A stretch of DNA of 64,000 nucleotides from Phragmites australis (GCF_958298935.1 NC_084930.1:23100001-23164000); one strand, 5' to 3'; positions 1-13,768 are shown, numbered from the stretch's first letter. Made by a program: numbers and translations. Notes: generated from the letters alone by a model not told the origin.

Positions 1-1876
1 AAATCAATATTAGTTGATGCGTTGTCAAGCAACTCACCATATTGCTATACAACATAGGGCTGGAAACAATTTTAGAAATTAATAGATGTCAGGAGGAGAA
101 TATAAATGAATTTTCCCAAATTTTTGGGAATTGTTTTAAAGGCATAAAAATCAAAACAAGTTAGAAAAGCTTGCCTCTTTAGAGAATTTTCATTTGAATT
201 TGGTGCAAGCTTTTTGGGTCAAACAAGGTAAAATGGATTGTTCATGATTTATAGAAGCCAACAAAAATTGTTCCACAATTTTTAGACCACAGTAAGACCT
301 CCACCTTGATAACCAAAGTAGTGAAGATATTTTTGCCTGGCGGTCACTGTTCGTTGGCCCCACCTGTCATCCCCTTCGCTCAGACAGCCTCTGCTCCCCC
401 TTCTCCCGCTCTCACAGAGCAAGGCGGTGCCGCAATCCTTGACTTCGGTGGCCATCTCCACGTCGCCGGCCAAAAGATTGGCCCAGGCCTTATCTCCTCC
501 TTCGCCTCTGCTTTATATCTCTCTCTCCCTCGCTTGCTCTTCCTGTCGCCCAGCACACCACAGCGCCGAGCTGCATTGCGCCGCACCGCTGGCCAAGTCC
601 GACGCGCCACCGGCAAGCTCCCTCGAGCCCGAGCCCAGTGCAGCCACAGGGAAGAGCGTCCCGAGCTCCTCCGCCGTTTCCCCTCCTTCCCCGGCCGTTT
701 CCCGCAAGGATTGGAGCCATCCACGCCTTCTTCCCCAACGGCGGCAGCCGAACTCCGCCGCCCTTCGTCGAACCGCCGTGCCCTCGCTTCTCTGGCCCAA
801 CCTGCTGCACGGTGAGTTTCCCCGTGTTCCTGTACACCTTATGCGCGCGCTGTTTTCCTCCCGTCCCGTCACCGGCGCGTGTGTCCGCGATGACCGAGCC
901 GCCGCCGCCTCCCCGCGCGTGCCGCCAGCCGTGCCGTTGTCGAGCTCGTCGGCTGGCAAACGCGCCGTTAGGTCCACGTGCTTGCATAGAACGCGTAGGG
1001 TGCTCGGTTAGGATTATTGCACCGCCGTTCGCTGACGGCGAGGCAAAGCCGTGCCGCCGCCGTGAAGTCCCGCTGTCCGCCGCCGCTGACCATCCTCCGG
1101 CCGTCGCCAGCGACCGCGTAGGCCTCAAATGGATCCGCGCGCTCGTGCTGGTGCCGCAGCTGTCCCTCCCGGCCGCCTGACCTGCGCCGCTCGCAGCCGG
1201 CGGGCACGAACCGAGCCCCGGCCGGCCGCGCTGCGCAGTGTCCTGGGCGCGAGTCGATTTTGACTTAGGTCAAAATACGCCGGCCCCACTGTCAGTCGCA
1301 GCGGCTGGCCGAACCCGAGTGGAAAAAGGTTTAGGGTATTTAAGTATTCAAAAAAAATCGAAAATTGCGAAATGAATATTTATTTAGTTGATAAATCGGC
1401 TGAAAACTTGAAAAGTGCAGAGGAAATTGTGTAGAGCTCCAAATTTCCTAAAACCAATTTTGTTGGTTTTGTTGTATCATGATCTGTTCATTAAAAATAC
1501 CAGTGGCCATGAAATGTGTGCTGTGAATTATTGAATTAATAAAATATGTCTAAGCTTTGATAATTTATAATTAAAGTTTGGTATTTCCAAAATTGATGAA
1601 TCTAATTTTGTTGGCCTTGTATCATCATACTCTGCACATGAAAAATACTAGGTGTTGTGAAATGTATAATTAAATTTGTTCAATTAATGAAATGTGTTTA
1701 ATCTTCAATAATTCATAAACAATTTTTGATGAGTCCAAAATTTGTAAGTCCAGCTTTGTTAATCTTGTTAAATTATGCCATGTTCAGTAAAAGTGCTAGG
1801 GTTTATGAAATGCTTACTGAGGATTGGTGAGTTGTCAAAATGGTTTCAATCTTTCAACATTTCATGTTTTGTTGGT

Positions 1877-1886
1877 CTATAAATAG
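1877..1886 (+). promoter_or_regulatory. TATA-like box in LTR D
   Basis: CTATAAATAG lies in the LTR in the sense direction. The matching stretch is deleted from both LTRs of element E. Whether it is the real LTR promoter is an inference. Confidence 0.4.
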
Positions 1887-3709
1887 AGTTGTGTAAATTA
1901 TATTAGTGGGTTCCCTATTTCCTTAAAAGGGTTACCCTCATGTTAAGTATAGTTAGTTTTCTTTTTAGATTTAAACTGAGAGTTAAGCTTAATCAATTTA
2001 GGAAGTTGTTAAAATGCTGAATAATAATTCAGATTAGGAAATCCTTAAGGCTTTTAACTCATGGCATAAGTGCATTGCATCTCCACTGTTGTCTTATAGT
2101 GAAGCATCTTTCGTTGCATGTCATTCATATTCATTACATTGCATGCGTGATTCTTTTAGGGAACTTCGACCCGGCGAGCGAGGCGAACGAGGCTGTCCCC
2201 GGAGGTTCCCGCAGTGGTGATCGTGACTCGGGTAGCTGTGAGCAGCAGCTAGGGCAGCAAGGCAAGCATCTATCATATTGCATCGTCTCTACTTGAAAAT
2301 CTAATATGTTATCTACGCTTATGTATACATTGCATGTGTCGGGTACCGAGTTGGGTAGAACCTATGCCTATGCATTCTCCCATTTCGGTCACGTGTCATG
2401 TGTTATTCCTTGGAGCCTAGTGGTGTCGTCGAGGTCTAATGATAGTTCGCTATGCTTAGTGGTACTTAGGCTTTCCGGTAGAAGTCGACGACGGCGTCCA
2501 CCGTTGTCGCGAGCCTAGGGCTTATTACTTGTTCACACTTGTGGTTGTGTTGAGGATGAGTCGGTTTGGTGTGTGGTGAGTTGAGACGAGGTGTGGGCGG
2601 TGTTAGGGGTGTCATCTGCTCACGAGGAGTCCTCAGGCAGTTCGGGGAGGGGACCCGGACACCGTAGACCGCTTGTACCGGTTAAGCACCGATCATCGGT
2701 GTAGTCGGCTTTAGCACTTACCTTACTCACCACATGCTGATATAATGGTAGGCGAGCCGATTACCTTCGCAGACGTGGTCATGTGGGCCTCGTCATAGAC
2801 GGTGTGAGTCTGGTTTGAGTCCGGGCTTTTAGCGGTATTAGTTTGCTCGGGGAGTAGTTCTAATACCGTCGTGCCGAGCTATGGTTGATCCACATGGTTG
2901 GGCCTGGTTGGGAAAGGTTGTCACGGGTACCCCCTTGTGTGCATCTTAGCGGGTGGCACAAGCCGTATGGTCCCTGTGTCGTGTGGGTCCAGGAGTATCC
3001 CCCTGCAGGGTGTATAATCAGTTCGAACTGCCGCGCTCTCGGTTATGAGCATCGCTATCGCTTATCTCCACCGAGCGACCATATTTTGGTCGTAGAGTTG
3101 CGATATGGGTTGTGGCATGGTTGGATTGGGGTGGTTTGGTCGGTATGTGGTCGGTGGTTTGGTGGTAATGGTTTAGTTTTATACACTTGTTGTTTACATA
3201 TCTGTTGTGGTCAGTTGGTTGGCAGAGTTTGAGTCGGTGGTTGGTTAAGTCAGTTGCTTACACCTAGAGTCTAGGTTGCTTACCGCTTAATGAACTTAAA
3301 CATGTCTTAATCCTTGCTACAGCTTTAAATGCATGATCCTTGGAGTCGAGAATATATATACTCATACTGTGTAAGACTTGCTAGTACCTTCGTACTAAGG
3401 GGTGCTGCCCTTAAGTTGTTTTCAGGTTCACAGGTCGGTGAGGAAGAGGCAGTTTTCGGCTACTTTTTGCCTGTCGATCCGGGTGGCGGGCAGGAGTAGC
3501 ACATTCTACTCCGAACTCCGACGCTTTTGGTATGGAGCCTAAGGGCATACGGCTCCATACTCTTTTGTTGTATAGGTTTTTCTTCCGGTGCTTAGTTGTT
3601 GCTGTTCTTCTTTTGTTGTAAATTGTGGAAGCAGTTGCATGTTTAATAATTGTAATCCAGTTTAATTACTTGCTCTCTATTAAACTGTGTTGTGATATTT
3701 GAGTTGGAA

Positions 3710-3745
3710 GGCATGTGTTCCGATCCTGGGCACAAAACACGTGCC
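3710..3745 (+). other. LTR-end hairpin, D copy
   Basis: A 10-bp stem (3710-3719 with 3736-3745, one G-U pair) encloses a loop containing TCCTGGGC, about 100 bases before the LTR end. The same structure with different stem bases appears in other LTR families of this window. Confidence 0.6.
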
Positions 3746-3846
3746 GGGACTACCGGAATGGTATTCTGGTTAATCGTCGAGGTTGTGATTATGAATAATG
3801 ATCCTCCTGATGATTAATTAGAATACTATTTGGACGGTTCCTCACA

Positions 3847-6800
3847 GCTACGTATTCTGCAACTTCCCTTTTCATTCCATACCACCAATAACGATCCTTA
3901 AGATCATGATATATCTTGGTACTCCCAGGGTGAATGGAATATGCTGATTCGTGCGCTTCTCTCAGAATCGTCTTTTTAATATCCTCCCGGTTGGGTACAC
4001 AAACTCTCTTTTTGAACCATATTGTACCTTGACTATCCTCCGTGAAACCTGGAGCTTTGTCCTCCTTAATAAGCTGTCTAATTTCCTTGAGCTTCTCATC
4101 CTCCAGTTGACTTTTCCAAATTTCTTGTTCAAGGGTACAATCTAATTCCATGGTGGTTGTTTCCATGTCTGCCACAAATCCAAGATTGAGCTTTTCAAAC
4201 TCTTTCCATAACCCAGGTTGATTATCTTGAACCATCATCGAATTGCTGTAACCCTTCCGGCTCAAGGTGTCGGCCACTACATTTGCTTTTCCTGGGTGAT
4301 AGTGAATCCCCACATCGTAATCCTTAATCAACTCCAACCATCTGCGCTGACGAAGGTTTAGATCCAGTTGAGTGAAAATATATTTCAAGCTCTTATGATC
4401 CGTGTATATTTCATATCGTTTTCCAATGAGGTAATGCCTCCAAATCTTCAAAGCATGAACCACAGCTGCTAGTTCTAAATCATGTGTGGGGTAGTGCTCT
4501 TCATGCTTCCTTAATTGTCTTGACGCATAGGCCACGACTCGACCTTCTTGCATAAGAACACATCCAAGTCCTTGTTGCGAAGCATCACAGTAGATGTCAA
4601 AATTCTTGCTAATATCCGGTAGAACTAGTACTGGGGCCGTAGTCAATCTCTTCTTCAATTTTTCAAAACTTGCCTGACAAGAAAGACTCCATTTAAACAC
4701 CACATGAAGCGGCGATAGTACCCTGCTAATCCAAGAAAACTCCTGATTTCTGACACGTTGGTCGGTGGTAACCAATTCAGTACACCCTTTACTTTACTGT
4801 GGTCTACCGCTACACCTCCAGCAGTTAAGATATGGCCAAGGAACGCGACTTGGTCTAACCAAAAATCACACTTGCTAAGCTTGGCATACAGCTGATGTTC
4901 TCTGAGTGTCTGTAGCACAATTCTCAAATGTCCTTCGTGTTCTTCTTTACTTCTAGAGAAAATTAGAATATCATCAATGAACACCACCACAAACTTGTCC
5001 AAATAATCCATGAATACCTTGTTCATGAGATTCATGAAGTAGGCTGGGGCATTGGTTAATCTGAATGACATAACAGTATACTCGTATAGCCCATATCGAG
5101 TACTGAAAGCAATCTTTGGTACATCTAACGGTCGAATCTTCAGCTGATAGTACCTTGATCTTAGATCAATCTTGGAGAACACTCGGGCTCCACTCATCTG
5201 ATCAAACAAATCCTCAATCCGGAGCAACGGATACTTGTTCTTAATGGTTACCTCATTAAGTGCCCTGTAATCTATACACATCCTTCGGCTACCATCCTTC
5301 TTATCTACGAAAAGAACTGGGGCTCCCCAAGGTGATGCACTGGGTCTAATAAAACCTTTGCTTAACTGCTCTTGAATTTGCTTCTTTAACTCGACTAGGT
5401 CGTTAGCCGACATCCTATATGGCCTTTTTGCTATAGGGGCCGTACCAGGTACCAACTCAATGACAAACTCGACTTCTCAATCAGGTGGCATACCTGGCAA
5501 TTTGTTGGGGAAGACATCGGGAAACTCACAAACTATCTTGATCTGCTCAATGGTTGTTCCTTCAAGTGAATTGAGAGACCGATCCTCTGCTGCTGGTATA
5601 GTGGTTACGAACTCAACCTTGGTTCCTTCTCCATTGTTTAGGTGAACTGCCCTTCTGGCACATTCTATAACTCCGTTGAAATTGGTTAACCAATCCATTC
5701 CAAGGATCACATCTATGCCATTGGTTTCCAAAACTATAAGGTTCGCGGGGAATTCTACCCCCCTTATGCTAAGCCTCATCCTAAGACATATATACTTTGC
5801 CTTCAAATTCCTTCCAAGCGAGCTAATAAACATAGGCAATCCATGTTTTGCAACATACTGAATGGTGATAAAAGAATGCGAAGCTCCAGAATCAAACAAA
5901 ACAGATGCAGGTCGGGAGTTAACGAGGAACATACGGTACACCACATCTTGAGCATCAATAGCCTCTTCTGCTGTGACATGGTTGACTTTCCCATGAACAT
6001 AGTTCTGTTGTCTATGATTATTCTGGCTGGGGTTCTGACTTCCATTGCGTGACTGGGCTGGAACTGGAGTTGTCCTTGGTGTGTTGTTGGTTCGGGCCAG
6101 ATCTTGCATCTTTTTAGGGCATTTATTCACATAGTGCCCTTCTTCTCCACAATAGAAACATCCTTTGTTCGGGCCTGGAGTTGCTGGACTGTTCTTGGTT
6201 TGAGGAGTGGCTGGTGGGGTTGATCGGGGCGTCTGATAGTTGGAGCGCTGAACAGGGTTTTGCGACTGAGTCTGGTACTGAACGTTGGAACGAAACATAG
6301 GGCCTTGCGGAGACATCTGTGTAGCTCCACGAGATCGTGTGTTGCTTCCTTGTCCCTGGAATGACATCTTCCTCTTCTTCTCCTCCAACTGGCGGCACTT
6401 GTGCTCAACCATTAGGGCTTTGTTTACCAATGCTTGGAAATTGGGAAACTCCTGGGGAAGCAAAGCATATTCTATGGCGTCATTCAGGCCTTCCAGAAAA
6501 TGTTCCTGTTTCTTCTCCTCTGTGTCCACTTCATTGGGTGCATATCTGGACAGCTGAGTAAACTTGGTTAGGTACTCCCTCACAGTCATTGATCCTTGCT
6601 TCAAGTTCATGAACTCCTTCTTCAGACGTACATCTCTAGAGGACAGGTGATGGGTGCGGTAACTAGCTTTAAACTCCATCCATGTGATAGATGCAGGGTT
6701 TCCAAGCAGCGCAGTATTCTTCCCACCAGTCTAGGGCTTGACCAGTGAGTTGATGCGAGGTGTAGAGAACCATCTCCCTATCATTGCACTGAGCAACATG

Positions 6801-7027
6801 TAGCTTCCTCCCTATATCCTTCAGCCAATCATCTGCGTCCATTGGTTCCACTGCATGATTGAAGACTGGGGGTTGAGTTCGTTTGAATTCTCCAATTATT
6901 GACGGTTGATGCGGTTGAGGAACATGGTTTGGCTGTTGTTGTTGCATATGCACCATAGTTTGAGCTAAAGCTTGCAAGATTTGAGTTTGCATAGCCATCT
7001 GCTGCTCCAAGGTTGATGGAGGGGGCG
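3847..7027 (-). pseudogene. Element A gag-pol remnant (capsid, zinc knuckle, protease, RT, RNase H, start of integrase)
   Basis: This is the retrotransposon polyprotein, read from 7027 down. Visible in order: a capsid-like gag segment, a CCHC knuckle (CFYCGEEGHYVNKC, near 6130-6170), a protease with [11 protein letters not shown] with FIDDILIFS near 4965-4990, RNase H with [10 protein letters not shown] near 4580, and the first half of the integrase zinc domain (ends ...[10 protein letters not shown]). It is broken by a one-base frameshift near 6700 in gag, an in-frame TGA at 5477-5479 after MPPD (probably an old CGA), and a deletion near 4703 that removes about 20 codons between RT and RNase H and shifts the frame. 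LTR D cuts the integrase at 3847. It cannot make a working polyprotein. Confidence 0.88.
7023..7027. repeat. Left target site duplication of element B (GGGCG)
   Basis: GGGCG directly before the B LTR at 7028 is matched by GGGCG at 14687-14691 directly after the other LTR. This fixes both ends of B and shows a 5-bp duplication normal for Ty3/gypsy integrases. Confidence 0.9.
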
Positions 7028-7945
7028 TAATATGGACAAAGGTTCCCGATCTTCCGAAAGGTTCTGGTAACTCTCGATTTGGTGGAAACGAGACACAAGT
7101 CGATCCGGCTTCCGAACAACACGATCCGAAACCCCGCAATCGCAGCACCACGTCTCCTCTGGTTATCAACCGGTGTTGCACGGTTGACCTCACCAAGAAG
7201 GCTAAAATCCTTGCCTGCGAATCGAAGAACACAAGCAAGAACAAGGAAGAATGCAACCAAATTGTAGATGAATGATTAATCTCACGAGTTGGGGTCTCAC
7301 AAACCGATGAAACGGCGAAACTGTTCTTGACAGAATAATCTAAGCAAAACCCAACCCTAATTAGAGCGGCGGCTACTGTATATAAAGGATTAGGGTCGGC
7401 CAAGGACCCCTGGACGCGTCCCTAATGGACTCCAACACGATACATGGCCCAACGGACCAAAAACGGTGACGCAGCACCGGGACAGATTCTGGACGCTGAC
7501 TTGTTTCGACGTTTCCTGTTGACTCAGAAGGAATTTGGACCTCAAACCAATGCCATTGGTTTCCTTATGAAATTATCTTTCCAACCATATGTGAATCGTC
7601 GAAAACGGAGTCAGGATGCGTCCTGGGCGTCCGTTTTACTGCTCGCTGGTCCTGGAGGTCGAGGCTGATTCGGACTCGAGTTGGACTGGACCTCCTGCTG
7701 TTGTTGGACGTCCTAGCTGCTCCTCCACGCCTCCAAGCCTTCCTCTATGTGTCTCCTTATCCTCTCCATGATTCCTAAGCAACATATAATCATTAGGTAG
7801 TAATCTATTCTCAAAATTATATAAAGAGTTGCTTAGGAACGAGCTCACCTCTAAATTTAATTGTCGTGCGCGAGCCCTTGTGATTGGACCTTGAAAGTTC
7901 AATGGAGGATCATTGTATGTATCCGAGGGAGTGATGTCCTCATCA
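7028..7945 (-). repeat. Element B 3' LTR
   Basis: 918 bases, same length as the partner at 13769-14686. On the minus strand it starts TGATGAGGAC and ends CCATATTA. It encodes about the last 102 residues of the B polyprotein before the stop at 7636. Confidence 0.93.
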
Positions 7946-10900
7946 TCCTCCCCCTCTTGAATTGGAGTCGTCCTCGACTCAAGCTCATCATCGGCTCCCA
8001 AGTAAGGTTTCAAATCTGCAATGTTAAAAGAAGGACTAACCCCGAACTCTGGTGGCAACTCAAGTTTATATGCATTATCATTTATTTTCTCAATTATCTT
8101 ATAAGGACCAGCAGCTCTTGGCATTAATTTAGACTTACGCAGCTCTGGAAACCTATCTTTTCTTAAATGTAACCACACTAAATCACCCAGTTCAAGTTTG
8201 ACTTCTTTCCTACCTTCACTACCAGCAATTCTATACTTTTCATTCATCTTTTCGATATTTATTTTAGTTGTTTCATGCAACTTATGAATAAAATCAGCAC
8301 GTGCACTAGCATCACTATGTGTTCTTTCAGTGGTAGGTAAAGGCAAAAGATCAATAGGAGCGCGAGGGGTAAAACCATACACTACCTGAAAAGGACTTAC
8401 CTTGGTGGTAGAATGTGTTGCCCGATTATAAGCAAACTCCACGTGGGGCAAACATTCTTCCCACATCTTCAAATTTTTCTTCAAAATAGCTCTCAACATG
8501 GTACCCAAAGTGCGGTTCACTACCTCCGTTTGGCCATCAGTTTGTGGGTGGCAAGTAGTAGAAAACAATAGTTTTGTACCCAACTTATTCCATAGAGTGC
8601 GCCAAAAGTGACTCAAAAATTTAGCGTCGCGATCTGAAACAATAGTAGAAGGCATACCATGCAAGCAAACAATCTCTTTGAAAAAGAGGTCAGCAATATA
8701 AACGGCATCATCACTTTTATGACAAGGTATAAAATGTGCCATCTTAGAAAAACGATCCACAACAACAAAAATGCTATCCCTCCCCCTCTTAGTCCTAGGC
8801 AATCCCAAAACAAAATCCATCGAAATATCTGCCCAAGGAATAGAAGGAACAGGAAGAGGCATATACAAACCATGTGGATTCAAGCGAGACTTAGCCTTTT
8901 GACATGTGGTACAGCGTGCCACGAACCGCTCAACATCTCTCCTCATCTTTGGCCAAAAGAAATGTGTGGCCAACATATCCTCCGTCTTAGCACCAAAATG
9001 TCCCATCAATCCTCCTCCATGTGCTTCCTGCAACAACAAAAGACGAACGGAACCAACTGGAATGCATAGACGGTTAGCTCTAAACACAAATCCATCATTG
9101 ATCACAAACTTGTTCCACGTACGTCCCTCTTTACAGTTCAGCAATACATCTTTAAAATCAGGATCAAGCACATATTGTTCTTTTATTGAGTCAAGTCCAA
9201 AAATTCTATAATCAAGTTGGGACAACAAAGCATATCGTCTAGACAAAGCATCAGCAATTATATTATCCTTCCCTTTCTTGTGTTTGATAACATAAGGAAA
9301 AGATTCAATAAATTCAACCCACTTAGCATGTCTACGATTCAGATTATGTTGAGAACGAAGATACTTAAGCGATTCATGATCTGAATGTATAACAAATTCT
9401 TTAGGCCACAAATAATGACGCCACGTCTCTAAAGAACGTACAAGTGCATACAATTCCTTATCATACGTAGAGTAATTAAGAACAGGGCCATGCAATTTTT
9501 CGCTAAAGTATGCAACGGGCTTACCTTCTTGTATCAAAACACCTCCAATGCCAACTCCACTAGCATCACATTCTAGCTCAAAGGTCTTACCAAAATTTGG
9601 AAGTTGCAGCAATGGCGCGTGCGTAAGCTTGTCCTTCAAAGTGTCAAAGGACTCCTCTTGTGCCTTACCCCAATGGAACACCACACCTTTCTTTGTCAAC
9701 TCGTGTAAGGGGGCAGCAATGGCGCTGAAATCCTTCACGAAACGACGATAAAAACCTGCAAGTCCAAGAAAACTTCTCACCTGTTTGATGGTTTGGGGCA
9801 CCGGCCAACTCTTTATGGCTTCAATTTTCATCTCATCCACCTCAATTCCCTGTGGAGTAATAACATAGCCAAGAAAAGAGACTCGATCCGTGCAAAAGAT
9901 GCACTTCTCAAGGTTACCAAATAAACGTGCATCACGTAAAGCATTAAAAACAGCACGTAAGTGATCCATATGTTCATCCAAAGACTTGCTATAAATCAAT
10001 ATATCATCAAAGTAAACCACCACAAATCGTCCAATAAAAGCTCTTAAAACCTCATTCATCAAACGCATGAAAGTGCTAGGTGCATTAGTTAAACCAAAAG
10101 GCATTACTAACCACTCATATAATCCGAATTTAGTTTTGAAAGCTGTTTTCCATTCATCTCCAAGTTTCATTCTAATTTGGTGGTAACCACTACGCAAGTC
10201 GATCTTTGTAAAAATTACAGAGCCACACAACTCATCAAGCATATCATCAAGTCTAGGAATAGGATGGCGATATCGAATAGTAATGTTATTGATGGCTCTA
10301 CAATCAACACACATACGCCAAGTACCATCTTTCTTAGGAACCAAAATCATAGGAACAGCACAAGGACTAAGGCTCTCACGTACATACCCGCGGTCCAAAA
10401 GCTCTTGGACTTGCCGCTGAATTTCCTTAGTCTCCTCGGGATTGGCTCGATATGCAGCACGATTTGGCAATGTTGCTCCCGGGATCAAATCGATTTGATG
10501 CTCTATCCCTCTCATAGGTGGCAGTCCCGGGGGTATCTCAGCTGGGAAAACATCCTCATACTCCTGCAAAAGGTTAGTGGCAGCAGGAGGTATCAAACTA
10601 ATAACATCATCAAGCGAATACAAAACTCGTTTGCAAACCAAGGTGTAGCAAATATCATTATTAGAAATTTCAGCAAGGTCACATTTTAGTGCAAGCATAA
10701 CACCACCCTTCAATTTTATGCCCTCTACCTTAGAACTAGGTGCAGACTTATCCTTTTTAGGTGGGTAAAGAGAATTAGCAACTTGCTGATTTTCAGATTT
10801 AGTATCACGCAAATTAGCAGCTCGTTCTTTATCAGCTTGTACAATTTCAGCAGGGGTCATAGGAACCAAAGTAATTTTCTTTCCTTTATGCATAAAAGTA

Positions 10901-12618
10901 TATGTATTACTTCTACCATGGTGTATAGCATCATTATCAAATTCCCAAGGTCGACCCAATAAAAGTGAGCAAGCTTCCATAGGTACCACATCACAGTCAA
11001 CATAATCAGCATAGGAACCAATGGAAAAAGAAACTCTGCAAGTTTGTGTTACCTTAGCTTTTCCAGCATCATTAAACCACTGAAGGTTATATGGATGGGG
11101 GTGTTGGCGTGTGGTCAAGCCAAGCTTCTTGACCAAATCTGAACTCACCAAATTATTACAACTACCTCCATCGATGATGACACGTGCTCGCCGATTTTGG
11201 ATGACGAAGAAAATCTGGAACAAGTTATGGCGTTGCAGCTTCTCTGGTTGTTGTACCTTTGTGCTGAGCGCCCGCTGCACAATGATGCTCCTATAGGTCG
11301 CTGTGTCATCACTGCCCAAGATTTCGTTGCTCTCCTCAACAACTGGTTCTTCTTCTTCTTCTTCCTCAATGTCAGAGGCGCTGATGTACCCATCTTCCGT
11401 TGCAATGTATGCCCACTGACTTGGGCAATCCTTCTGCACATGACCGAATCCATGGCAGCGACGGCACTGAATGCCAGAGGTGCGTCCCGTTGATGCAACA
11501 GAGGAAGCACTCTTGGAAGGTCCCTGCAAAACAGAATTTTTACCTGAGCCTGAAGGTCGTGTAGTGACCGGATTTGGTGCCGTAGCTGCTTGTTGCTTGC
11601 TCGCTGGTGAGGGAGCCCTATAAGTGGATGGTTTGGACAGCCCAAAGGATGGTCCTGTGCGCGGCGTGTATGTGGTGCTGGCCTTGTACTTGCCCTGCTG
11701 CTCACGCCCCTGCAACTCCTTCTCTGCAAGCATAGCAAACTGAAACAACTGGTTGACATTGTTAAATTCTTTATAATCAATAATATCCTGGATTTCACGT
11801 CTCAAACCCGAATAAAATCGACAAATAGAATCTTCGTTTCCCTCTACTATGCCACAACGCATCAAGCCCTTTTGAAGCTCACCATAATAATCCTGCACAG
11901 ATTTATCTCCCTGTTCTAAGCGCATCAATTTCTTACGCAGGTCTCTATGATAAGATGGGGGAACAAATCTATCACGCATAGCAACCTTAAGCTCTTCCCA
12001 TGTACGAGGTGTGGCACCATCTGCAGCTAAACCAGTCCACCAAATAATAGCAAAATCTTTAAACTCACTAGTGGCTTGTCTAACTCTATGTTGTTCAGGT
12101 ACTTGGTGGGCACTAAATTTTTGCTCTACTGTCATCTCCCAATCAAGATATCCCTCAGCATCATAATGTCCCGAAAAAGATGGTATAGTAAATTTAACCT
12201 TAGCATAAGGATCTTCAGGAGCTCGATTATACATACCTCGATGGTGGTGGTGATGTGGAACGCCACCCATACCTGTGGTGTTAATGCGAAGACGACACCG
12301 TAATCTGTTTTGCAATGTCACCGCTGGATCAATATTAACATCGTCATCATACAACTCATCACCAGTGTTGCTTCCATTCACATCTTCGTTGTGCATAGGA
12401 CGGTTTTCCAACGCATTTACCCTGTCGGTGAGCTCAGATAACCGTTTGTCCACCCGCTCAACCGCGTTTGCGAGTTTCATCTCAATTATCGCTTCAGTGA
12501 CAGCCTTGATGACTGTCTCCTTCATCTCCTTCTGAGCATTGTCTACAACAGCTTGTAGCTGCTCTTGGCTGACACACTCCTTGAAGTCCTTTGGCGTTTT
12601 ATCTCCTTCAACTGACAT
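7636..12618 (-). CDS. Element B gag-pol polyprotein, intact, 1660 aa
   Basis: A single open frame for capsid, protease, reverse transcriptase, RNase H and integrase. I chose the ATG at 12618 (MSVEGD); an in-frame ATG 18 bases upstream would add MFFFST. Domains in residues from MSVEGD: a gag helix-rich N-terminus with a natural five-His run near 120-125, CCHC knuckle 385-398, protease Asp 483 in DGGSCNN, RT motif YFDD 869-872, RNase H Asp 1018, integrase zinc domain H/H/C/C 1200-1239, and catalytic D1268, D1329, E1365 (exactly 35 residues between the last two). The tail has a GPY-like segment ([13 protein letters not shown]) and then [12 protein letters not shown]. From about residue 1558 the frame runs through the purine tract and into the 3' LTR. 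All catalytic residues I can check are present, so the protein may be functional. Confidence 0.93.
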   Translation of the reverse strand: MSVEGDKTPKDFKECVSQEQLQAVVDNAQKEMKETVIKAVTEAIIEMKLANAVERVDKRLSELTDRVNALENRPMHNEDVNGSNTGDELYDDDVNIDPAVTLQNRLRCRLRINTTGMGGVPHHHHHRGMYNRAPEDPYAKVKFTIPSFSGHYDAEGYLDWEMTVEQKFSAHQVPEQHRVRQATSEFKDFAIIWWTGLAADGATPRTWEELKVAMRDRFVPPSYHRDLRKKLMRLEQGDKSVQDYYGELQKGLMRCGIVEGNEDSICRFYSGLRREIQDIIDYKEFNNVNQLFQFAMLAEKELQGREQQGKYKASTTYTPRTGPSFGLSKPSTYRAPSPASKQQAATAPNPVTTRPSGSGKNSVLQGPSKSASSVASTGRTSGIQCRRCHGFGHVQKDCPSQWAYIATEDGYISASDIEEEEEEEPVVEESNEILGSDDTATYRSIIVQRALSTKVQQPEKLQRHNLFQIFFVIQNRRARVIIDGGSCNNLVSSDLVKKLGLTTRQHPHPYNLQWFNDAGKAKVTQTCRVSFSIGSYADYVDCDVVPMEACSLLLGRPWEFDNDAIHHGRSNTYTFMHKGKKITLVPMTPAEIVQADKERAANLRDTKSENQQVANSLYPPKKDKSAPSSKVEGIKLKGGVMLALKCDLAEISNNDICYTLVCKRVLYSLDDVISLIPPAATNLLQEYEDVFPAEIPPGLPPMRGIEHQIDLIPGATLPNRAAYRANPEETKEIQRQVQELLDRGYVRESLSPCAVPMILVPKKDGTWRMCVDCRAINNITIRYRHPIPRLDDMLDELCGSVIFTKIDLRSGYHQIRMKLGDEWKTAFKTKFGLYEWLVMPFGLTNAPSTFMRLMNEVLRAFIGRFVVVYFDDILIYSKSLDEHMDHLRAVFNALRDARLFGNLEKCIFCTDRVSFLGYVITPQGIEVDEMKIEAIKSWPVPQTIKQVRSFLGLAGFYRRFVKDFSAIAAPLHELTKKGVVFHWGKAQEESFDTLKDKLTHAPLLQLPNFGKTFELECDASGVGIGGVLIQEGKPVAYFSEKLHGPVLNYSTYDKELYALVRSLETWRHYLWPKEFVIHSDHESLKYLRSQHNLNRRHAKWVEFIESFPYVIKHKKGKDNIIADALSRRYALLSQLDYRIFGLDSIKEQYVLDPDFKDVLLNCKEGRTWNKFVINDGFVFRANRLCIPVGSVRLLLLQEAHGGGLMGHFGAKTEDMLATHFFWPKMRRDVERFVARCTTCQKAKSRLNPHGLYMPLPVPSIPWADISMDFVLGLPRTKRGRDSIFVVVDRFSKMAHFIPCHKSDDAVYIADLFFKEIVCLHGMPSTIVSDRDAKFLSHFWRTLWNKLGTKLLFSTTCHPQTDGQTEVVNRTLGTMLRAILKKNLKMWEECLPHVEFAYNRATHSTTKVSPFQVVYGFTPRAPIDLLPLPTTERTHSDASARADFIHKLHETTKINIEKMNEKYRIAGSEGRKEVKLELGDLVWLHLRKDRFPELRKSKLMPRAAGPYKIIEKINDNAYKLELPPEFGVSPSFNIADLKPYLGADDELESRTTPIQEGEDDEDITPSDTYNDPPLNFQGPITRARARQLNLEVSSFLSNSLYNFENRLLPNDYMLLRNHGEDKETHRGRLGGVEEQLGRPTTAGGPVQLESESASTSRTSEQ
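7946..7958 (-). promoter_or_regulatory. Element B polypurine tract
   Basis: On the minus strand AAGAGGGGGAGGA lies directly against the LTR start TGATGAGG. It is also coding (Gln-Glu-Gly-Glu-Asp...), so the primer for plus-strand synthesis lies inside the open reading frame. Confidence 0.85.
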
Positions 12619-13753
12619 TGTGGAAAAAAAAAACACAACAACAAACAGTGAAGGTTATCCCTAATAATCATACTACAAAGGTGGAGTGGTGCCTCTCAAT
12701 CAAGATCAGCAAAGGTAGACACCTTACCAAGCTCTTACCAGGGTTCTTACCAGCAAAGCAAAGGATACCTGGAAGGCGTGCGAGCGATTGCAGGGATGCA
12801 AACCAGTGCTGTCCAGAAGAATCTGTGGAGCTTGGAAGGCACACAAAGAGAACAAATATGTATATGTGGAACACAAATCAGAAACAGATAGTAATGCTGA
12901 ATTATAGTCCCAAGTACTTGTTCTCGTTGCTGGCCTAAAGTGTTGCAAGTACCAAGTATGTGTGATAAACAAGGTGGAGAAACAAGTATGATGGATAGCA
13001 AGAGCAACAGAAACAAAGAACTAAACAGCACACGCTAACACAGCTCACTTTGCCCTTCTCTATGTGCTCCTCTAGATATTGTTCCTCTTTTGCCCCTCTT
13101 TTTTTTCTATTTTTTTGGGCTGTCGTTGTTTTTTTGGGAAAATTTGACTTTTTCTTTTTATTTTTTGATATTTTTTTTTCACTTAGGAGCACACAAGAGG
13201 GAACCACAGAAAATTTGAGCTTAAACAAGTGAAAGACGTGGCCTGTAGAATTTTCTGAAGTTCAGCCGGAAAATGAGAAAAATATTTGGAAATTGAAAAC
13301 TCAAACTTCGGAGGCGAATTCGGGAATTCTGATTTCGTTGAACCCAGCGAAGCGGGGGACGAACGGATCCGAAACGCCGTTTCGATGCGAAAAACTATGT
13401 GACTTTTCTGAAAACGGAGTTCGTACGCGAAAGTTATGCCCGATTTAAGAAACGACTCCGAATTAGAGGACAAAACGGGAAGAAAGTGGGGAAAATATGC
13501 GACGGAGGCTAGGGTTTGATGGAAACGGTGGGGAAAAACACACGAACTGGACTCTAACACGACCTAACCAGCAACAAGACCTTGACCAGGACACAAACTC
13601 AACACGACGAACTCTGAAACTGAAATATGCAAAAGCTAAAGGCGCGGAAGGGTTGTAGGACAGGAAAAAAAAAACGATATGGCAGTGGACTATGGAATGA
13701 AGGCGAAAACACTCGAAACTAAGGGTAGATATGAACCTGACGGTATACCTGAA
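12619..13753 (-). other. Element B 5' leader
   Basis: About 1.1 kb between the primer binding site and gag. No long open frame of recognisable origin. It contains a T-rich/A-rich tract (about 13090-13180). Long leaders are usual for CRM-type elements. Confidence 0.7.
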
Positions 13754-13766
13754 GCTCTGAATACCA
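13754..13766 (-). promoter_or_regulatory. Element B primer binding site (tRNA-Met type)
   Basis: The minus strand reads TGGTATTCAGAGC two bases after the 5' LTR end, close to TGGTATCAGAGC, the usual initiator tRNA-Met complement in plant LTR elements. One extra T is present. Confidence 0.85.
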
Positions 13767-13768
13767 CT

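Larger units (their letters stand above)
1..3846 (+). mobile_element. Element D: LTR of a Ty3/gypsy element, 5' end cut by the window edge
   Basis: The sequence matches the two LTRs of element E (25494-29134 and 34570-38201) along its whole length and ends at the same CTCACA terminus. By comparison with E only about the first 120-130 bases lie outside the window. No primer binding site follows the end; minus-strand integrase code of element A follows directly, so this is a solo LTR or the 3' LTR of an element inserted into A. It has a GC-rich core (about 350-1260) inside AT-rich flanks. It keeps a block with a TATA-like box (about 1785-1940) that both E LTRs lack. Confidence 0.9.

Noticed and set aside
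306..1180. Long open frames in the GC-rich part of LTR D, and the same at 25878-26945 and 34965-36002
   Set aside because: Open in several frames on both strands because of high GC, Pro/Arg/Ala-rich, with no motif; they differ in frame between LTR copies. Non-coding LTR.
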